This document shows, piece by piece, positions 5,900 to 12,032 of a stretch of 15,894 nucleotides of DNA (positions are counted from its first letter, which is position 1; each line of letters starts with the position of its first letter). The stretch is from assembly GCA_027030435.1 (NCBI GenBank), contig JALVEX010000070.1, positions 1 to 15,894 of the forward strand, written 5' to 3'. The position numbers and the translations under genes were made by a program. A model generated the notes under the pieces. That model did not search any database. It was not told where the DNA came from and saw only the letters and a program-made list of their open reading frames with translations. This stretch comes from Paracoccaceae bacterium (GTDB lineage: Bacteria > Pseudomonadota > Alphaproteobacteria > Rhodobacterales > Rhodobacteraceae).

Positions 5900-7009
5900 T
5901 CATGCCCCGTTTTGCTCCCCTGTTTCCCCGCCCGCATTTTCAGCCGCCTGATTGGCGGATGCAACCCGCGCCGCGAGTTTTTGCGAGAAGCCGGATTTCG
6001 CCAGCCTGAGCGCCAGCCCGATGGCGGCGGAAACGCCGGTGGCATCGGCGCTGCCGTGGGATTTGACGACCGTGCCGTTGAGCCCGAGGAACACCCCGCC
6101 GTTCACCCGGCGGGGATCGATGCGCCGGGCGAGGCGGCGCAGGGAGGTCATGGCCAGCAGCGCGGCGATGCGCGAAAGGGGCGTGGCCCTGAAGGCCTCG
6201 CGCAGGAATTCGCGGATCAGGGTGGCCGTGCCCTCGCCTGTCTTCAGCGCCACATTGCCGGTGAAGCCGTCGGTCACGATCACGTCCACCCGCGCGGACG
6301 GGATATCGCCCCCTTCCACGAAGCCCACGTAATCGAAATCACCCCGCGGCGCGCTGGCCTCGATAAGATCGCCGGCAAGCTTCAGCTCGGGGCGGCCCTT
6401 GAATTCCTCGGTGCCGACATTCAGGAGCCCGATGCGGGGGCGCGCGATGCCGAGGCCGTTGCGCGCATAGGAGGCGCCCATCAGCGCGTATTGCATCAGA
6501 TCGCGCTCGTCGGCGCGGATATCGGCGCCCACGTCGAGCATGATGTTGAAGCCGCCGGGATTGCGCGAGGGCCAGAGGCAGGCGATGGCGGGGCGGTTGA
6601 CGCCGGGCAGCTTGCGCAGCCGCAGCATCGAGAGCGCCATCAGCGCGCCGGTGTTGCCGCAGGAAACGGCTGCCGCCGCATCGCCCGCGCGCACCGCCTC
6701 GATGGCGGACCACATGGAGGTGCCCTTGCCGTTGCGCATCACCTGGCTCGGCTTGTCGTCCATGCTGACGACGCCCTCGGTGGCGCGGATCTCGCAGCGC
6801 CCGGCGAGGCCCTTGCGCCTCGAGATCAGGCGTTCGAGCTCCTCGCCATCGCCATGCACGATGAAATCGAGCTCCGGGTGGCGTGCGGCACAATCGGCCA
6901 TGCCGGCGACCACGGCCACCGGCCCGCGATCGCCGCCCATGGCATCGACGGAAATGACAATCCGGCCCTCTGCGGGCCCGCCCGGGGCGTTTTGCTGCCG
7001 GTCATTCAT
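5900..7009 (-). CDS. plsX: Phosphate acyltransferase PlsX
   Basis: PlsX is a peripheral membrane enzyme that converts acyl-ACP and phosphate to acyl-phosphate, the donor used by PlsY for the first acylation of glycerol-3-phosphate. The 369 residues show the family signatures. These are IVISVDAMGGDRGP (17-30), MDDKPSQVMRNGKGTSMW, the VSCGNTGALMALSMLRL loop, RPAIACLWPSR, LLNVGTEEFKG, VTDGFTGNVALKTGEG and GLNGTVVKSHGSAD. The C-terminal 35 or so residues are Ala/Gly rich and variable. The start at 7009 is 21 bp after the rpmF stop and has no good Shine-Dalgarno sequence, so translation may depend on coupling to rpmF. The first 14 residues before the conserved core are poorly determined. Confidence 0.96.
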   Translation of the reverse strand: MNDRQQNAPGGPAEGRIVISVDAMGGDRGPVAVVAGMADCAARHPELDFIVHGDGEELERLISRRKGLAGRCEIRATEGVVSMDDKPSQVMRNGKGTSMWSAIEAVRAGDAAAAVSCGNTGALMALSMLRLRKLPGVNRPAIACLWPSRNPGGFNIMLDVGADIRADERDLMQYALMGASYARNGLGIARPRIGLLNVGTEEFKGRPELKLAGDLIEASAPRGDFDYVGFVEGGDIPSARVDVIVTDGFTGNVALKTGEGTATLIREFLREAFRATPLSRIAALLAMTSLRRLARRIDPRRVNGGVFLGLNGTVVKSHGSADATGVSAAIGLALRLAKSGFSQKLAARVASANQAAENAGGETGEQNGA

Positions 7010-7030
7010 GCCGCACCGCCAGGCGCCGGC

Positions 7031-7240
7031 TTATGCGGCGTCGTCTTCGTCCAGGTCGATTTCGTCAACCAGGGAAACGACCTCGCGCTCGTCGTAGTGG
7101 CCGCAGGCGGCGCAGACGTGATGCGGGCGCTTCAGTTCGCCGCAATTGGGGCATTCGGCCGGGTTAGCGGCAACCAGCGCATCATGCGAACGGCGATTGT
7201 TGCGGCGCGAACGCGTGACCTTGTTCTGAGGGACAGCCAT
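7031..7240 (-). CDS. rpmF: 50S ribosomal protein L32
   Basis: This is a small large-subunit ribosomal protein of 69 residues, starting with the family signature MAVPQNKVTRSRRNNRRSHD. Four cysteines in two pairs (C30-x2-C33, C43-x2-C46) make it the zinc-binding (C+) form, rather than a zinc-independent paralogue. The tail is acidic (DEIDLDEDDAA). GAGG lies 7 bp before the start. Its place before plsX and after a DUF177 gene is one of the most conserved neighbourhoods in bacteria. Two promoter candidates lie upstream in the gap after yceD, so it need not depend on the yceD transcript. Confidence 0.97.
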   Translation of the reverse strand: MAVPQNKVTRSRRNNRRSHDALVAANPAECPNCGELKRPHHVCAACGHYDEREVVSLVDEIDLDEDDAA

Positions 7241-7260
7241 GTCTCAACCTCGGATAGATG

Positions 7261-7298
7261 GGGGCGGGCCCCGATTTGCAGTTTGGGGACGGGCCCCG
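7261..7298 (-). repeat. Two GC-rich self-complementary repeats in the rpmF leader
   Basis: GGGGCGGGCCCCG (7261-7273) recurs as GGGGACGGGCCCCG (7285-7298). Each can fold on itself (GGGG with CCCC), and they can also pair with each other. They lie 20-60 bp upstream of the rpmF start, inside the leader if either upstream promoter is used. A role in controlling L32 or the operon is possible but is inference only. Confidence 0.4.
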
Positions 7299-7315
7299 GT
7301 TCATGTTATCGCAGC

Positions 7316-7344
7316 GTCATACGCCTTTGCGAAGCCGCTGCCAA
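7316..7344 (-). promoter_or_regulatory. Candidate proximal promoter of rpmF-plsX-fabH
   Basis: On the minus strand TTGGCA (7344-7339) and TATGAC (7321-7316) are separated by 17 bp, giving a leader of about 70 nt before rpmF. Confidence 0.45.
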
Positions 7345-7366
7345 GCCTGATGTGAGCGAGGGCGGG

Positions 7367-7394
7367 AACATACTGCGAATCCGGGGCTGTGCAA
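7367..7394 (-). promoter_or_regulatory. Candidate distal promoter of rpmF-plsX-fabH
   Basis: On the minus strand TTGCAC (7394-7389) and TATGTT (7372-7367) are separated by 16 bp. It lies in the 219-bp gap between yceD and rpmF and resembles the tRNA promoters elsewhere in this window (TTGCAA/TTGCAC -35 boxes). Confidence 0.5.
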
Positions 7395-7459
7395 GTGTTT
7401 TCTTGTGTTTTCCCGTGAGCCTTGCCGCTTGCGCATGGCAGGCGGGGAGTGCCGGGGGA

Positions 7460-8146
7460 TCAGCCGTCACCTCCGGCTTGCCCGCTGCCGTTTCCCTCAC
7501 CGCCACTGCCTTCGTCACCGAGCTTGCGGCGCAGGGCGGCGAGGCTCGCGAAGGGGTTTTCGCGGGGCTCTTCCTGCGCTTGCGGGGCGCTGCCCGGAGG
7601 CGTGTATTCGCCCTTTTCCAGCGCGGCGCCGGGGCTGCGCGGATAATCGGGCAGGGCAAGCGCGAGGGATTCGATCATCACTTCCCAGAGGTCGATATCG
7701 CGCCCGAGCGGCTCGGCGCTGTCATCTTCGGGGATCTCGATGCCCTCCTCGCCCGTGCCGCTGGCCGCGATCTCCGCTTCGCGATCGGCCAGCTCCCTGA
7801 GATAACGCCGGGTGACGGGCGCATCTATCCTTGTGGTCACAGGCTCGAGGCTCACCACGCAGGGCTGCACGACGGTTGCGCCAAGCATGGCGTCAAGGCG
7901 CCAGTCCTCCGCGCCTTCTGCCTCCACATGGCCCTGAAAGCGCAGCTTTTTCAGCTTCTCGAGCCCGAGCCGCGCGGCGATTTCGCCACGCTCCGCGGCA
8001 TCCGGCTCGAAGCGGAACGGGGTCGGGTTTTCGGGGTCGAGCGCGCGCACCCGCAGGCGGCGGGGAGAGGAGGCATGCGCCCGCGCTTCGCTCCCGGGCG
8101 ATTGATCCTTGGCCCCGCCGGGCGTTTTCTGGCGATCCTTCTTCAT
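7460..8146 (-). CDS. YceD/DUF177 family protein
   Basis: DUF177 proteins almost always sit upstream of rpmF. E. coli YceD and its plant homologue are tied to 23S rRNA accumulation, so a ribosome-biogenesis role is likely. The 228-residue product has the expected parts: GHVEAEGAEDWRLDAMLGATVVQPCVVSLEPVTTRID in the centre (about 72-110, with the single conserved Cys-x-Val-Ser-Leu-Glu-Pro-Val), an acidic LGRDIDLWEVMIESLALALPDYPRSP (about 147-172), and near the end NPFASLAALRRKL. The N-terminal 45 residues are basic and unstructured, and the C-terminus is Gly-rich. The start at 8146 has GGAAG 9 bp upstream and diverges from bamE (86 bp between starts). A 219-bp gap separates it from rpmF, which is unusually wide for this pair. 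Confidence 0.88.
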   Translation of the reverse strand: MKKDRQKTPGGAKDQSPGSEARAHASSPRRLRVRALDPENPTPFRFEPDAAERGEIAARLGLEKLKKLRFQGHVEAEGAEDWRLDAMLGATVVQPCVVSLEPVTTRIDAPVTRRYLRELADREAEIAASGTGEEGIEIPEDDSAEPLGRDIDLWEVMIESLALALPDYPRSPGAALEKGEYTPPGSAPQAQEEPRENPFASLAALRRKLGDEGSGGEGNGSGQAGGDG

Positions 8147-8231
8147 CCGTGCGCTGCTTCCATTCTTGAACCGCTGCCAATCCTTCTGTAAGCCGGATAG
8201 GAGCGGGTTGCCAGCTTTGCAAGGGACGGGG

Positions 8232-8693
8232 ATGTCGGAATTGTTCGTGTATTTCAGAAAGGCCTTGGCCGGATTGCTGCTGCTTGCCCTCGCCGGCTGC
8301 AGCGCCGTTTACCGCAATCATGGCTATGTGCCCGATGATTCCGAGCTTGAAAACATCGTCGTCGGCGTGAGCACGCGCGAGAGCGTGGCCGAGGAAATCG
8401 GCAGCCCCACGACCTATGGCGTGAAAAGGGATGGCCGGTGGTATTACGTCCAGAGCCGCTGGCGCCATTTCGCCATGTACGAGCCCCGGGAGATCGATCG
8501 CCAGCTGGTGGCCATTTCCTTCGATTCGCAGGGCGTGGTGCAGAACGTGGAGCGCTTCACGCTCGAGGATGGCCGGGTGGTGCCCATTTCCCGCCGCGTG
8601 ACGGACAGCAACATCAAGGGCGTGAGCTTCATCCGCCAGCTTCTGGGCAATATCGGCAATATCCGCGCCGGCGACGTGCTGGGCGGCCAATAG
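8232..8693 (+). CDS. bamE: Outer-membrane assembly lipoprotein BamE (SmpA/OmlA)
   Basis: BamE is a lipoprotein of the BAM complex that folds beta-barrel proteins into the outer membrane. The 153-residue product has a lipoprotein signal (residues 1-22, hydrophobic ALAGLLLLALAG) with lipobox LAGC and lipidated Cys23; Ser24 favours sorting to the outer membrane. The mature part carries the family pattern HGYVPDDSELENIVVGVSTRESVAEEIGSPTTYG (30-63) and RWYYVQSR (69-76), then an Ile/Val-rich strand pair. The tail from about 120 is longer than in E. coli BamE, a feature of alphaproteobacterial forms. The start at 8232 has AAGGGA 7-8 bp upstream; an in-frame ATG at 8109 would bury the signal peptide. 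It is divergent from yceD and convergent with msrB. Confidence 0.92.
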   Translation: MSELFVYFRKALAGLLLLALAGCSAVYRNHGYVPDDSELENIVVGVSTRESVAEEIGSPTTYGVKRDGRWYYVQSRWRHFAMYEPREIDRQLVAISFDSQGVVQNVERFTLEDGRVVPISRRVTDSNIKGVSFIRQLLGNIGNIRAGDVLGGQ

Positions 8694-8789
8694 CGACAAT
8701 CGGCAATGGCGGGCGGCACGACTGCAAGGCGGCTCTGATCGGATTCTCGGGATCCTCTGGTGCCCCCGATGGAGGGCGTGCGATCGCCC

Positions 8790-8836
8790 GGGCGGGCGCG
8801 CATGCGCCCGCCGAGGGGGCGGGCGGGCGCATGCGC
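8790..8836. repeat. Competing GC-rich hairpins between bamE and msrB
   Basis: GGCGGGCGC (8791-8799), GCGCCCGCC (8804-8812) and GGCGGGCGC (8822-8830) lie in a row. The middle arm is perfectly complementary to both outer arms, so two 9-bp hairpins (loops of 4 and 9 nt) compete. The block sits in the 221-bp gap between the convergent bamE and msrB genes. No T-run follows on either strand, so it is not a classic intrinsic terminator, though it could stabilise 3' ends or slow polymerase. The rest of the gap shows nothing coding. Confidence 0.6.
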
Positions 8837-8914
8837 GGGCCGCTCTGCGCCCCGGGCGGGGGAAAATCGCTCAGGCACGACACGATCCATGTCATCGCCA
8901 GGTGCGGGCGTTTT

Positions 8915-9322
8915 TCAGGTGCTCCCACCTTCATCCGCCGGCTCGAATCTGAGCGCCACTCCATTGATGCAGTAGCGCAGGCCGGTGGGCGGCGGGCCAT
9001 CGGGAAAGACATGCCCCAGATGCGCATCGCAGCGCGCGCAATGCACCTCGGTGCGTTTCATGAACAGCCGCCGATCCTCGCTTTCGCCCAGAGCCTCGGG
9101 CGCGATCGGCTGAAAGAAGCTCGGCCATCCGGTGCCCGAATCGAACTTGGCGCGCGAATCGAAAAGCGGCTGATCGCAGCAGATGCAGCGGAAGATCCCC
9201 GGCCCGGAGGGGAAATCGTCATGGGTAAAGGCGCGCTCGGTGCCGTGTTTGCGGGTGACCCTGTAGGCCAGATCCGAAAGCTGTGCGCGCCATTCTTCGT
9301 CCGATTTCACGATCTTGTTCAT
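8915..9322 (-). CDS. msrB: Peptide-methionine (R)-S-oxide reductase MsrB
   Basis: MsrB reduces the R-isomer of methionine sulfoxide in oxidised proteins, using thioredoxin. The 135-residue product shows the SelR fold. Zinc ligands are at C46-x2-C49 (FRCICCD) and C95-x2-C98 (HCARCD), followed by FDSGTGWPSF (60-69), HLGHVFPDGP (101-110), and the catalytic Cys118 in RYCINGVALRF. The usual resolving cysteine of two-cysteine enzymes (SGCGWPSF in E. coli) is Thr here, so this is probably a one-Cys type or uses Cys48 instead. There is no signal peptide, so it is cytosolic. The start at 9322 is preceded by AAAGGGAAG at good spacing; an in-frame ATG at 9361 would add 13 basic residues. It is divergent from olsB. 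Confidence 0.94.
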   Translation of the reverse strand: MNKIVKSDEEWRAQLSDLAYRVTRKHGTERAFTHDDFPSGPGIFRCICCDQPLFDSRAKFDSGTGWPSFFQPIAPEALGESEDRRLFMKRTEVHCARCDAHLGHVFPDGPPPTGLRYCINGVALRFEPADEGGST

Positions 9323-9356
9323 TGTGCTTCCCTTTCTCGATGCCGTTTTCGCCCGC

Positions 9357-9448
9357 TTCATGCCGCAGGGAGCCGGCCCTCGGCCGCACTGTCATGCTGC
9401 GTGTCATCTTGTCTGCCATGCTTCGGGCGGCATATGAAGCGGCATGAA
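9357..9448. repeat. Inverted repeat spanning the msrB-olsB intergenic region
   Basis: TTCATGCCGC (9357-9366) is the exact reverse complement of GCGGCATGAA (9439-9448). The arms are 72 bp apart. The right arm contains the olsB start codon (9444-9446), so an RNA started upstream of 9357 could fold this arm over the start site. The left arm is about 35 bp upstream of the msrB start. Confidence 0.4.
9409..9437 (+). promoter_or_regulatory. Candidate olsB promoter abutting its start codon
   Basis: TTGTCT (9409-9414) is followed after 17 bp by ATATGA (9432-9437), or after 16 bp by CATATG. Transcription would then begin at about 9443-9445, practically at the olsB ATG (9444), predicting a leaderless mRNA. 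There is no clear Shine-Dalgarno sequence before that ATG, which agrees with this. Confidence 0.4.
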
Positions 9449-10250
9449 CAGGCTTCGCCATCACCCGAGGGGCCGCAAGCCGCAGCCCCTGCTTGAGAGG
9501 GGAGGATACCGGCTCCGGCTGGCCGGTGACAGTGCCGATCTGCGCGCCGTGCAGGAGCTGCGCCACCGCGCCTTCTTTCCCGCCCGCAAGGGGCCGGCCC
9601 TCGATCGCGATGCCTTTGACGCCCGTTGGCGCCACATGCTGATCGAAACGTGCGGCGATGGCCGGCTGCTTGGGTGTCTGCGCTTCACCGTCCACCCCGA
9701 CGGGTCGGCGGTCGGTGCGGGCTATGCGGCCCGGCACTACGATCTGCGCCCGCTCGCGGATCATCGGGGGGCGATGCTGGAAATGGGGCGCTTCTGCACG
9801 GCGCCCGGCAGCAATGATCCCGATGTGCTGCGCATGGCGCTGGCGGGTCTTGCGCGCGTCGTGCGCGATGAGGGGGTGGCGCTCATGTTCGGCTGCGCCT
9901 CCTTCGCGGGCGGGGGAGGGCAGGCGCAGAGCGCCCAGAGGGAAGCTTTCGCGCTTCTGGGCGCCCGCCACCTCGCGCCGCGCCGCTGGCGCCCGCGCAT
10001 CAAGGCTCCCGAGGTGCTGCGCTTTTCGCGGTTATCGCGCCAGCCGGAGCAGGGCGGGCTGGGCCTCGATCCGGGCCGTGCCGTTCGTGCCCTGCCGCCG
10101 CTATTGCGCAGCTACATCTCGCTCGGCGGGAGGGTGTCCGATCATGCGGTGGTGGACCGGGAGATGAACACGCTCCATGTGTTCACCGGGCTTGAGATAT
10201 CCGCTCTGCCGCCGGCGCGCCGCCGCCGCCTGCTGGCGCTTGCGGGCTGA
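9444..10250 (+). CDS. olsB: L-ornithine N(alpha)-acyltransferase OlsB
   Basis: OlsB transfers a 3-hydroxyacyl chain from ACP to the alpha-amino group of ornithine, giving lyso-ornithine lipid. OlsA then adds the second chain, making a phosphorus-free membrane lipid used under phosphate limitation. The 268-residue protein has the GNAT-like layout of the family. YRLRLAGDSADLRAVQELRHRAFF (22-45) opens the fold, LLGCLRF (75-81) and MLEMGRFC (111-118) form the core, and ALMFGCASFAG (146-156) is the most diagnostic stretch. LLRSYISLGGRVSDHAVVDR plus LHVFTGLEI (221-252) close it. No olsA follows, unlike the olsBA operon of some Rhodobacter; the next gene is on the other strand. The ATG at 9444 lacks a good ribosome site (see the promoter entry), and no other in-frame start lies nearby. 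Confidence 0.87.
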   Translation: MNRLRHHPRGRKPQPLLERGGYRLRLAGDSADLRAVQELRHRAFFPARKGPALDRDAFDARWRHMLIETCGDGRLLGCLRFTVHPDGSAVGAGYAARHYDLRPLADHRGAMLEMGRFCTAPGSNDPDVLRMALAGLARVVRDEGVALMFGCASFAGGGGQAQSAQREAFALLGARHLAPRRWRPRIKAPEVLRFSRLSRQPEQGGLGLDPGRAVRALPPLLRSYISLGGRVSDHAVVDREMNTLHVFTGLEISALPPARRRRLLALAG

Positions 10251-10267
10251 AATTGGCTGGAGGTGGT

Positions 10268-10282
10268 GGGGCCGGGCGCCCC
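10268..10282. other. Small hairpin between convergent olsB and the SufT-like gene
   Basis: GGGGC/GCCCC with a 5-nt loop lies in the 50-bp gap between the two stops. No T-run follows, so it is at best a weak two-way stop. Confidence 0.25.
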
Positions 10283-10300
10283 GATGAAGCGGGTGCGTGA

Positions 10301-10666
10301 TTACATGAAGCCCAGTTCGAGGCGGGCCTCGTCGCTCATCATGTCCATGCCCCAGGGCGGCTCCCAGACAAGCTGGACATTGACCGTCTTCACCCCCGGC
10401 AGCGGTTCGATCGCCTCGGCCACCCAGCCCGGCATGTCGCCGGCCACGGGGCAGCCAGGGGCGGTCAGCGTCATAAGCACCGTGACATCCCCCTCGTCGC
10501 TGATCTCGATCGTGTAGATCAGCCCCAGATCGTAGATATTGACCGGGATTTCAGGATCATAGACAGAGCGGCAAGCCTGCACGATCGTGTCATAGAGCGG
10601 GTGGTCGGTGCTCGATGGCTTGATGAGGGGCGTGCCCTCGAGATGTTCGGGGGATTCGGCTGTCAT
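10301..10666 (-). CDS. SufT-like Fe-S cluster assembly protein (DUF59/MIP18)
   Basis: This is a 121-residue cytosolic protein of the DUF59 family, which helps mature Fe-S proteins. SufT is its form associated with the SUF machinery. The family marks are clear: the VYDPEIPVNIYDLGLIY signature (35-51), TLTAPGCPVAGDMPG (67-80) with the conserved Cys72, and LVWEPPWGMDMMSDEARLELGFM at the C-terminus, which is typical of SufT. The first 23 residues are variable. GAGGA lies 6 bp before the chosen start at 10666; an upstream in-frame ATG at 10777 overlaps the divergent tgt start and lacks support. No other suf gene is in the window. A PaaD-like role is the main alternative, but there is no phenylacetate cluster here. 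Confidence 0.87.
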   Translation of the reverse strand: MTAESPEHLEGTPLIKPSSTDHPLYDTIVQACRSVYDPEIPVNIYDLGLIYTIEISDEGDVTVLMTLTAPGCPVAGDMPGWVAEAIEPLPGVKTVNVQLVWEPPWGMDMMSDEARLELGFM

Positions 10667-10695
10667 GTCGTCCTCATGCGGATTACCTGACAAAA

Positions 10696-10724
10696 GATAT
10701 AGGTTGTTCGCGGGGCGGCGTCCA
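10696..10724 (-). promoter_or_regulatory. Candidate promoter of the SufT-like gene
   Basis: On the minus strand TGGACG (10724-10719) and TATATC (10701-10696) are 17 bp apart, about 30 bp before the start codon. Confidence 0.45.
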
Positions 10725-10730
10725 GAGCCG

Positions 10731-10754
10731 GGCTTTGCATTCGCGCGCAAAGCC
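10731..10754. promoter_or_regulatory. Inverted repeat upstream of tgt
   Basis: GGCTTTGC (10731-10738) and GCAAAGCC (10747-10754) form a perfect 8-bp dyad with an 8-bp spacer, ending 14 bp before the tgt start. It may be an operator for one or both of the divergent genes, or a leader hairpin. I cannot name a regulator for it. Confidence 0.4.
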
Positions 10755-10768
10755 TGTATCGGGGCGTC

Positions 10769-11899
10769 ATGAGCCATAAATTCTCATTCGAACTGAAAGC
10801 CACCGACGGGCGGGCGCGCAGCGGCGTGATCCGCACGCCGCGCGGCGAGATCCGCACGCCCGCCTTCATGCCCGTGGGCACGGCGGCCACCGTGAAGGCG
10901 ATGCTGCCCGAAAGCGTGCGCGCCACGGGGGCCGATATCCTCCTGGGCAACACCTATCACCTGATGCTGCGCCCCGGGGCAGAGCGCATCGCGCGCCTTG
11001 GCGGGCTGCACCGCTTCATGAACTGGCAGCGCCCGATCCTGACCGATTCGGGCGGCTTTCAGGTGATGAGCCTCGCCGAACTTCGAAAGCTCACCGAGGA
11101 GGGCGTGACCTTCCGCAGCCATATCGACGGCTCCCGCCATACCCTCACCCCCGAGCGCTCCATGGAGATCCAGAAGCTTCTGGGCTCCGATATCGTGATG
11201 TGCTTCGACGAATGCCCCGCGCTCCCCGCCCCAGAGGAGGAGGTGGCGCGCGCCATGCGCCTTTCCATGCGCTGGGCGAAGCGCTCGAAGGAGGCCTTCG
11301 GGGATCGCCCGGGCCATGCGCTTTTCGGCATCCAGCAGGGCGGGGTTTCGCGCGAGCTTCGCGCCGAAAGTGCCGAGAAACTCATGGAAATCGGATTTGA
11401 TGGCTATGCCATCGGCGGGCTTGCGGTTGGCGAGGGGCAGGAGGCGATGTTTGGCGTGCTCGACTACGCCCCCGAAATGCTGCCGGCCGACAAGCCCCGC
11501 TATCTGATGGGGGTGGGCAAACCCGATGATATCGTCGGCGCGGTGAAGCGCGGGGTGGACATGATGGATTGCGTGCTGCCCTCGCGTTCGGGGCGCACGG
11601 GGCAGGCCTTCACCCGCCGCGGGGTTGTCAACATCAAGAACGCCCGCCATCAGGATGACCCCCGCCCGCTCGACGAGGAATGCACCTGCCCCGCCTGCAC
11701 GGGCTACAGCCGCGCCTATCTGCATCACGTGTTCCGCGCCCGCGAGATCATCAGTTCCATGCTGCTCACCTGGCACAACCTGCATTACTATCAGGAGCTG
11801 ATGGCGGGGATGCGCCGGGCCATTGCCGAAGGCCGGTTCGGCGAATGGGAGGCGCAATTCCACGCGCTGAGGGCCGAGGGCGATATCGCTCCGCTGTGA
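10769..11899 (+). CDS. tgt: tRNA-guanine transglycosylase (Tgt)
   Basis: Tgt swaps guanine-34 for preQ1 in tRNAs with GUN anticodons (Asp, Asn, His, Tyr), the base-exchange step of queuosine synthesis. The 376-residue length is standard (E. coli 375). Key residues are present: the general-base Asp93 in ILTDSGGFQVMS, the nucleophile Asp267 in RGVDMMDCVLPSRSGRTG (spaced 38 residues before the first zinc Cys, as in E. coli), GIQQGG (188-193), GYAIGGLAVGE for substrate binding, and the zinc site Cys305, Cys307, Cys310 with His336. The start at 10769 follows a GGGG-containing stretch. It diverges from the SufT-like gene across about 100 bp. The following gene, lon, is 350 bp away, so tgt is probably monocistronic. 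No queA or yajC-secDF neighbour is present. Confidence 0.97.
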   Translation: MSHKFSFELKATDGRARSGVIRTPRGEIRTPAFMPVGTAATVKAMLPESVRATGADILLGNTYHLMLRPGAERIARLGGLHRFMNWQRPILTDSGGFQVMSLAELRKLTEEGVTFRSHIDGSRHTLTPERSMEIQKLLGSDIVMCFDECPALPAPEEEVARAMRLSMRWAKRSKEAFGDRPGHALFGIQQGGVSRELRAESAEKLMEIGFDGYAIGGLAVGEGQEAMFGVLDYAPEMLPADKPRYLMGVGKPDDIVGAVKRGVDMMDCVLPSRSGRTGQAFTRRGVVNIKNARHQDDPRPLDEECTCPACTGYSRAYLHHVFRAREIISSMLLTWHNLHYYQELMAGMRRAIAEGRFGEWEAQFHALRAEGDIAPL

Positions 11900-11937
11900 T
11901 TTGCGGGCGGAAATCGGTTCTTCGCTACATTTCTCGC

Positions 11938-11966
11938 TTGAATGCACAATTATGCCAATAATACTA
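11938..11966 (+). promoter_or_regulatory. Candidate distal sigma-70 promoter of lon
   Basis: TTGAAT (11938-11943) is followed after 17 bp by ATACTA (11961-11966), or after 15 bp by TAATAC, in the most AT-rich patch of the window. It would give a leader of about 275 nt before lon. Confidence 0.4.
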
Positions 11967-11982
11967 AAAAGTTGCGCATTCA
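11939..11982. promoter_or_regulatory. Near-perfect 11-bp inverted repeat upstream of lon
   Basis: TGAATGCACAA (11939-11949) and TTGCGCATTCA (11972-11982) match as inverted repeats at 10 of 11 positions, around a 22-bp AT-rich spacer that holds the candidate -10 box. The placement suggests an operator pair controlling lon. A tgt terminator is less likely since no T-run follows. Confidence 0.45.
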
Positions 11983-11994
11983 TGAACAATCAAT

Positions 11995-12022
11995 CTTGAA
12001 AATCCCGCCCCAATTCCCATCT
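11995..12022 (+). promoter_or_regulatory. Heat-shock (RpoH/sigma-32) type promoter of lon
   Basis: CTTGAAA (11995-12001) is a full match to the sigma-32 -35 element. After 13 bp comes TCCCATCT (12015-12022), 7 of 8 with the CCCCATNT -10 consensus. lon is a classic heat-shock gene. Start of transcription is expected near 12029, giving a leader of about 220 nt. Confidence 0.65.
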
Positions 12023-12032
12023 TCACACCAAA

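Noticed and set aside
5876..8191. A 771-codon open frame on the + strand, opposite plsX, rpmF and yceD
   Set aside because: Its sequence is His/Gly/Arg-rich and shows no family motif. It is a mirror of the high-GC codon pattern of the three well-identified genes on the other strand.
8791..8812. Intrinsic terminator of bamE
   Set aside because: The stem is strong, but no T-run follows on either strand, and a second pairing competes, so I list it as a repeat structure instead.
10784..11989. A 401-codon open frame on the minus strand, opposite tgt
   Set aside because: Shadow of tgt in a GC-rich genome; no recognisable domain, no Shine-Dalgarno sequence.
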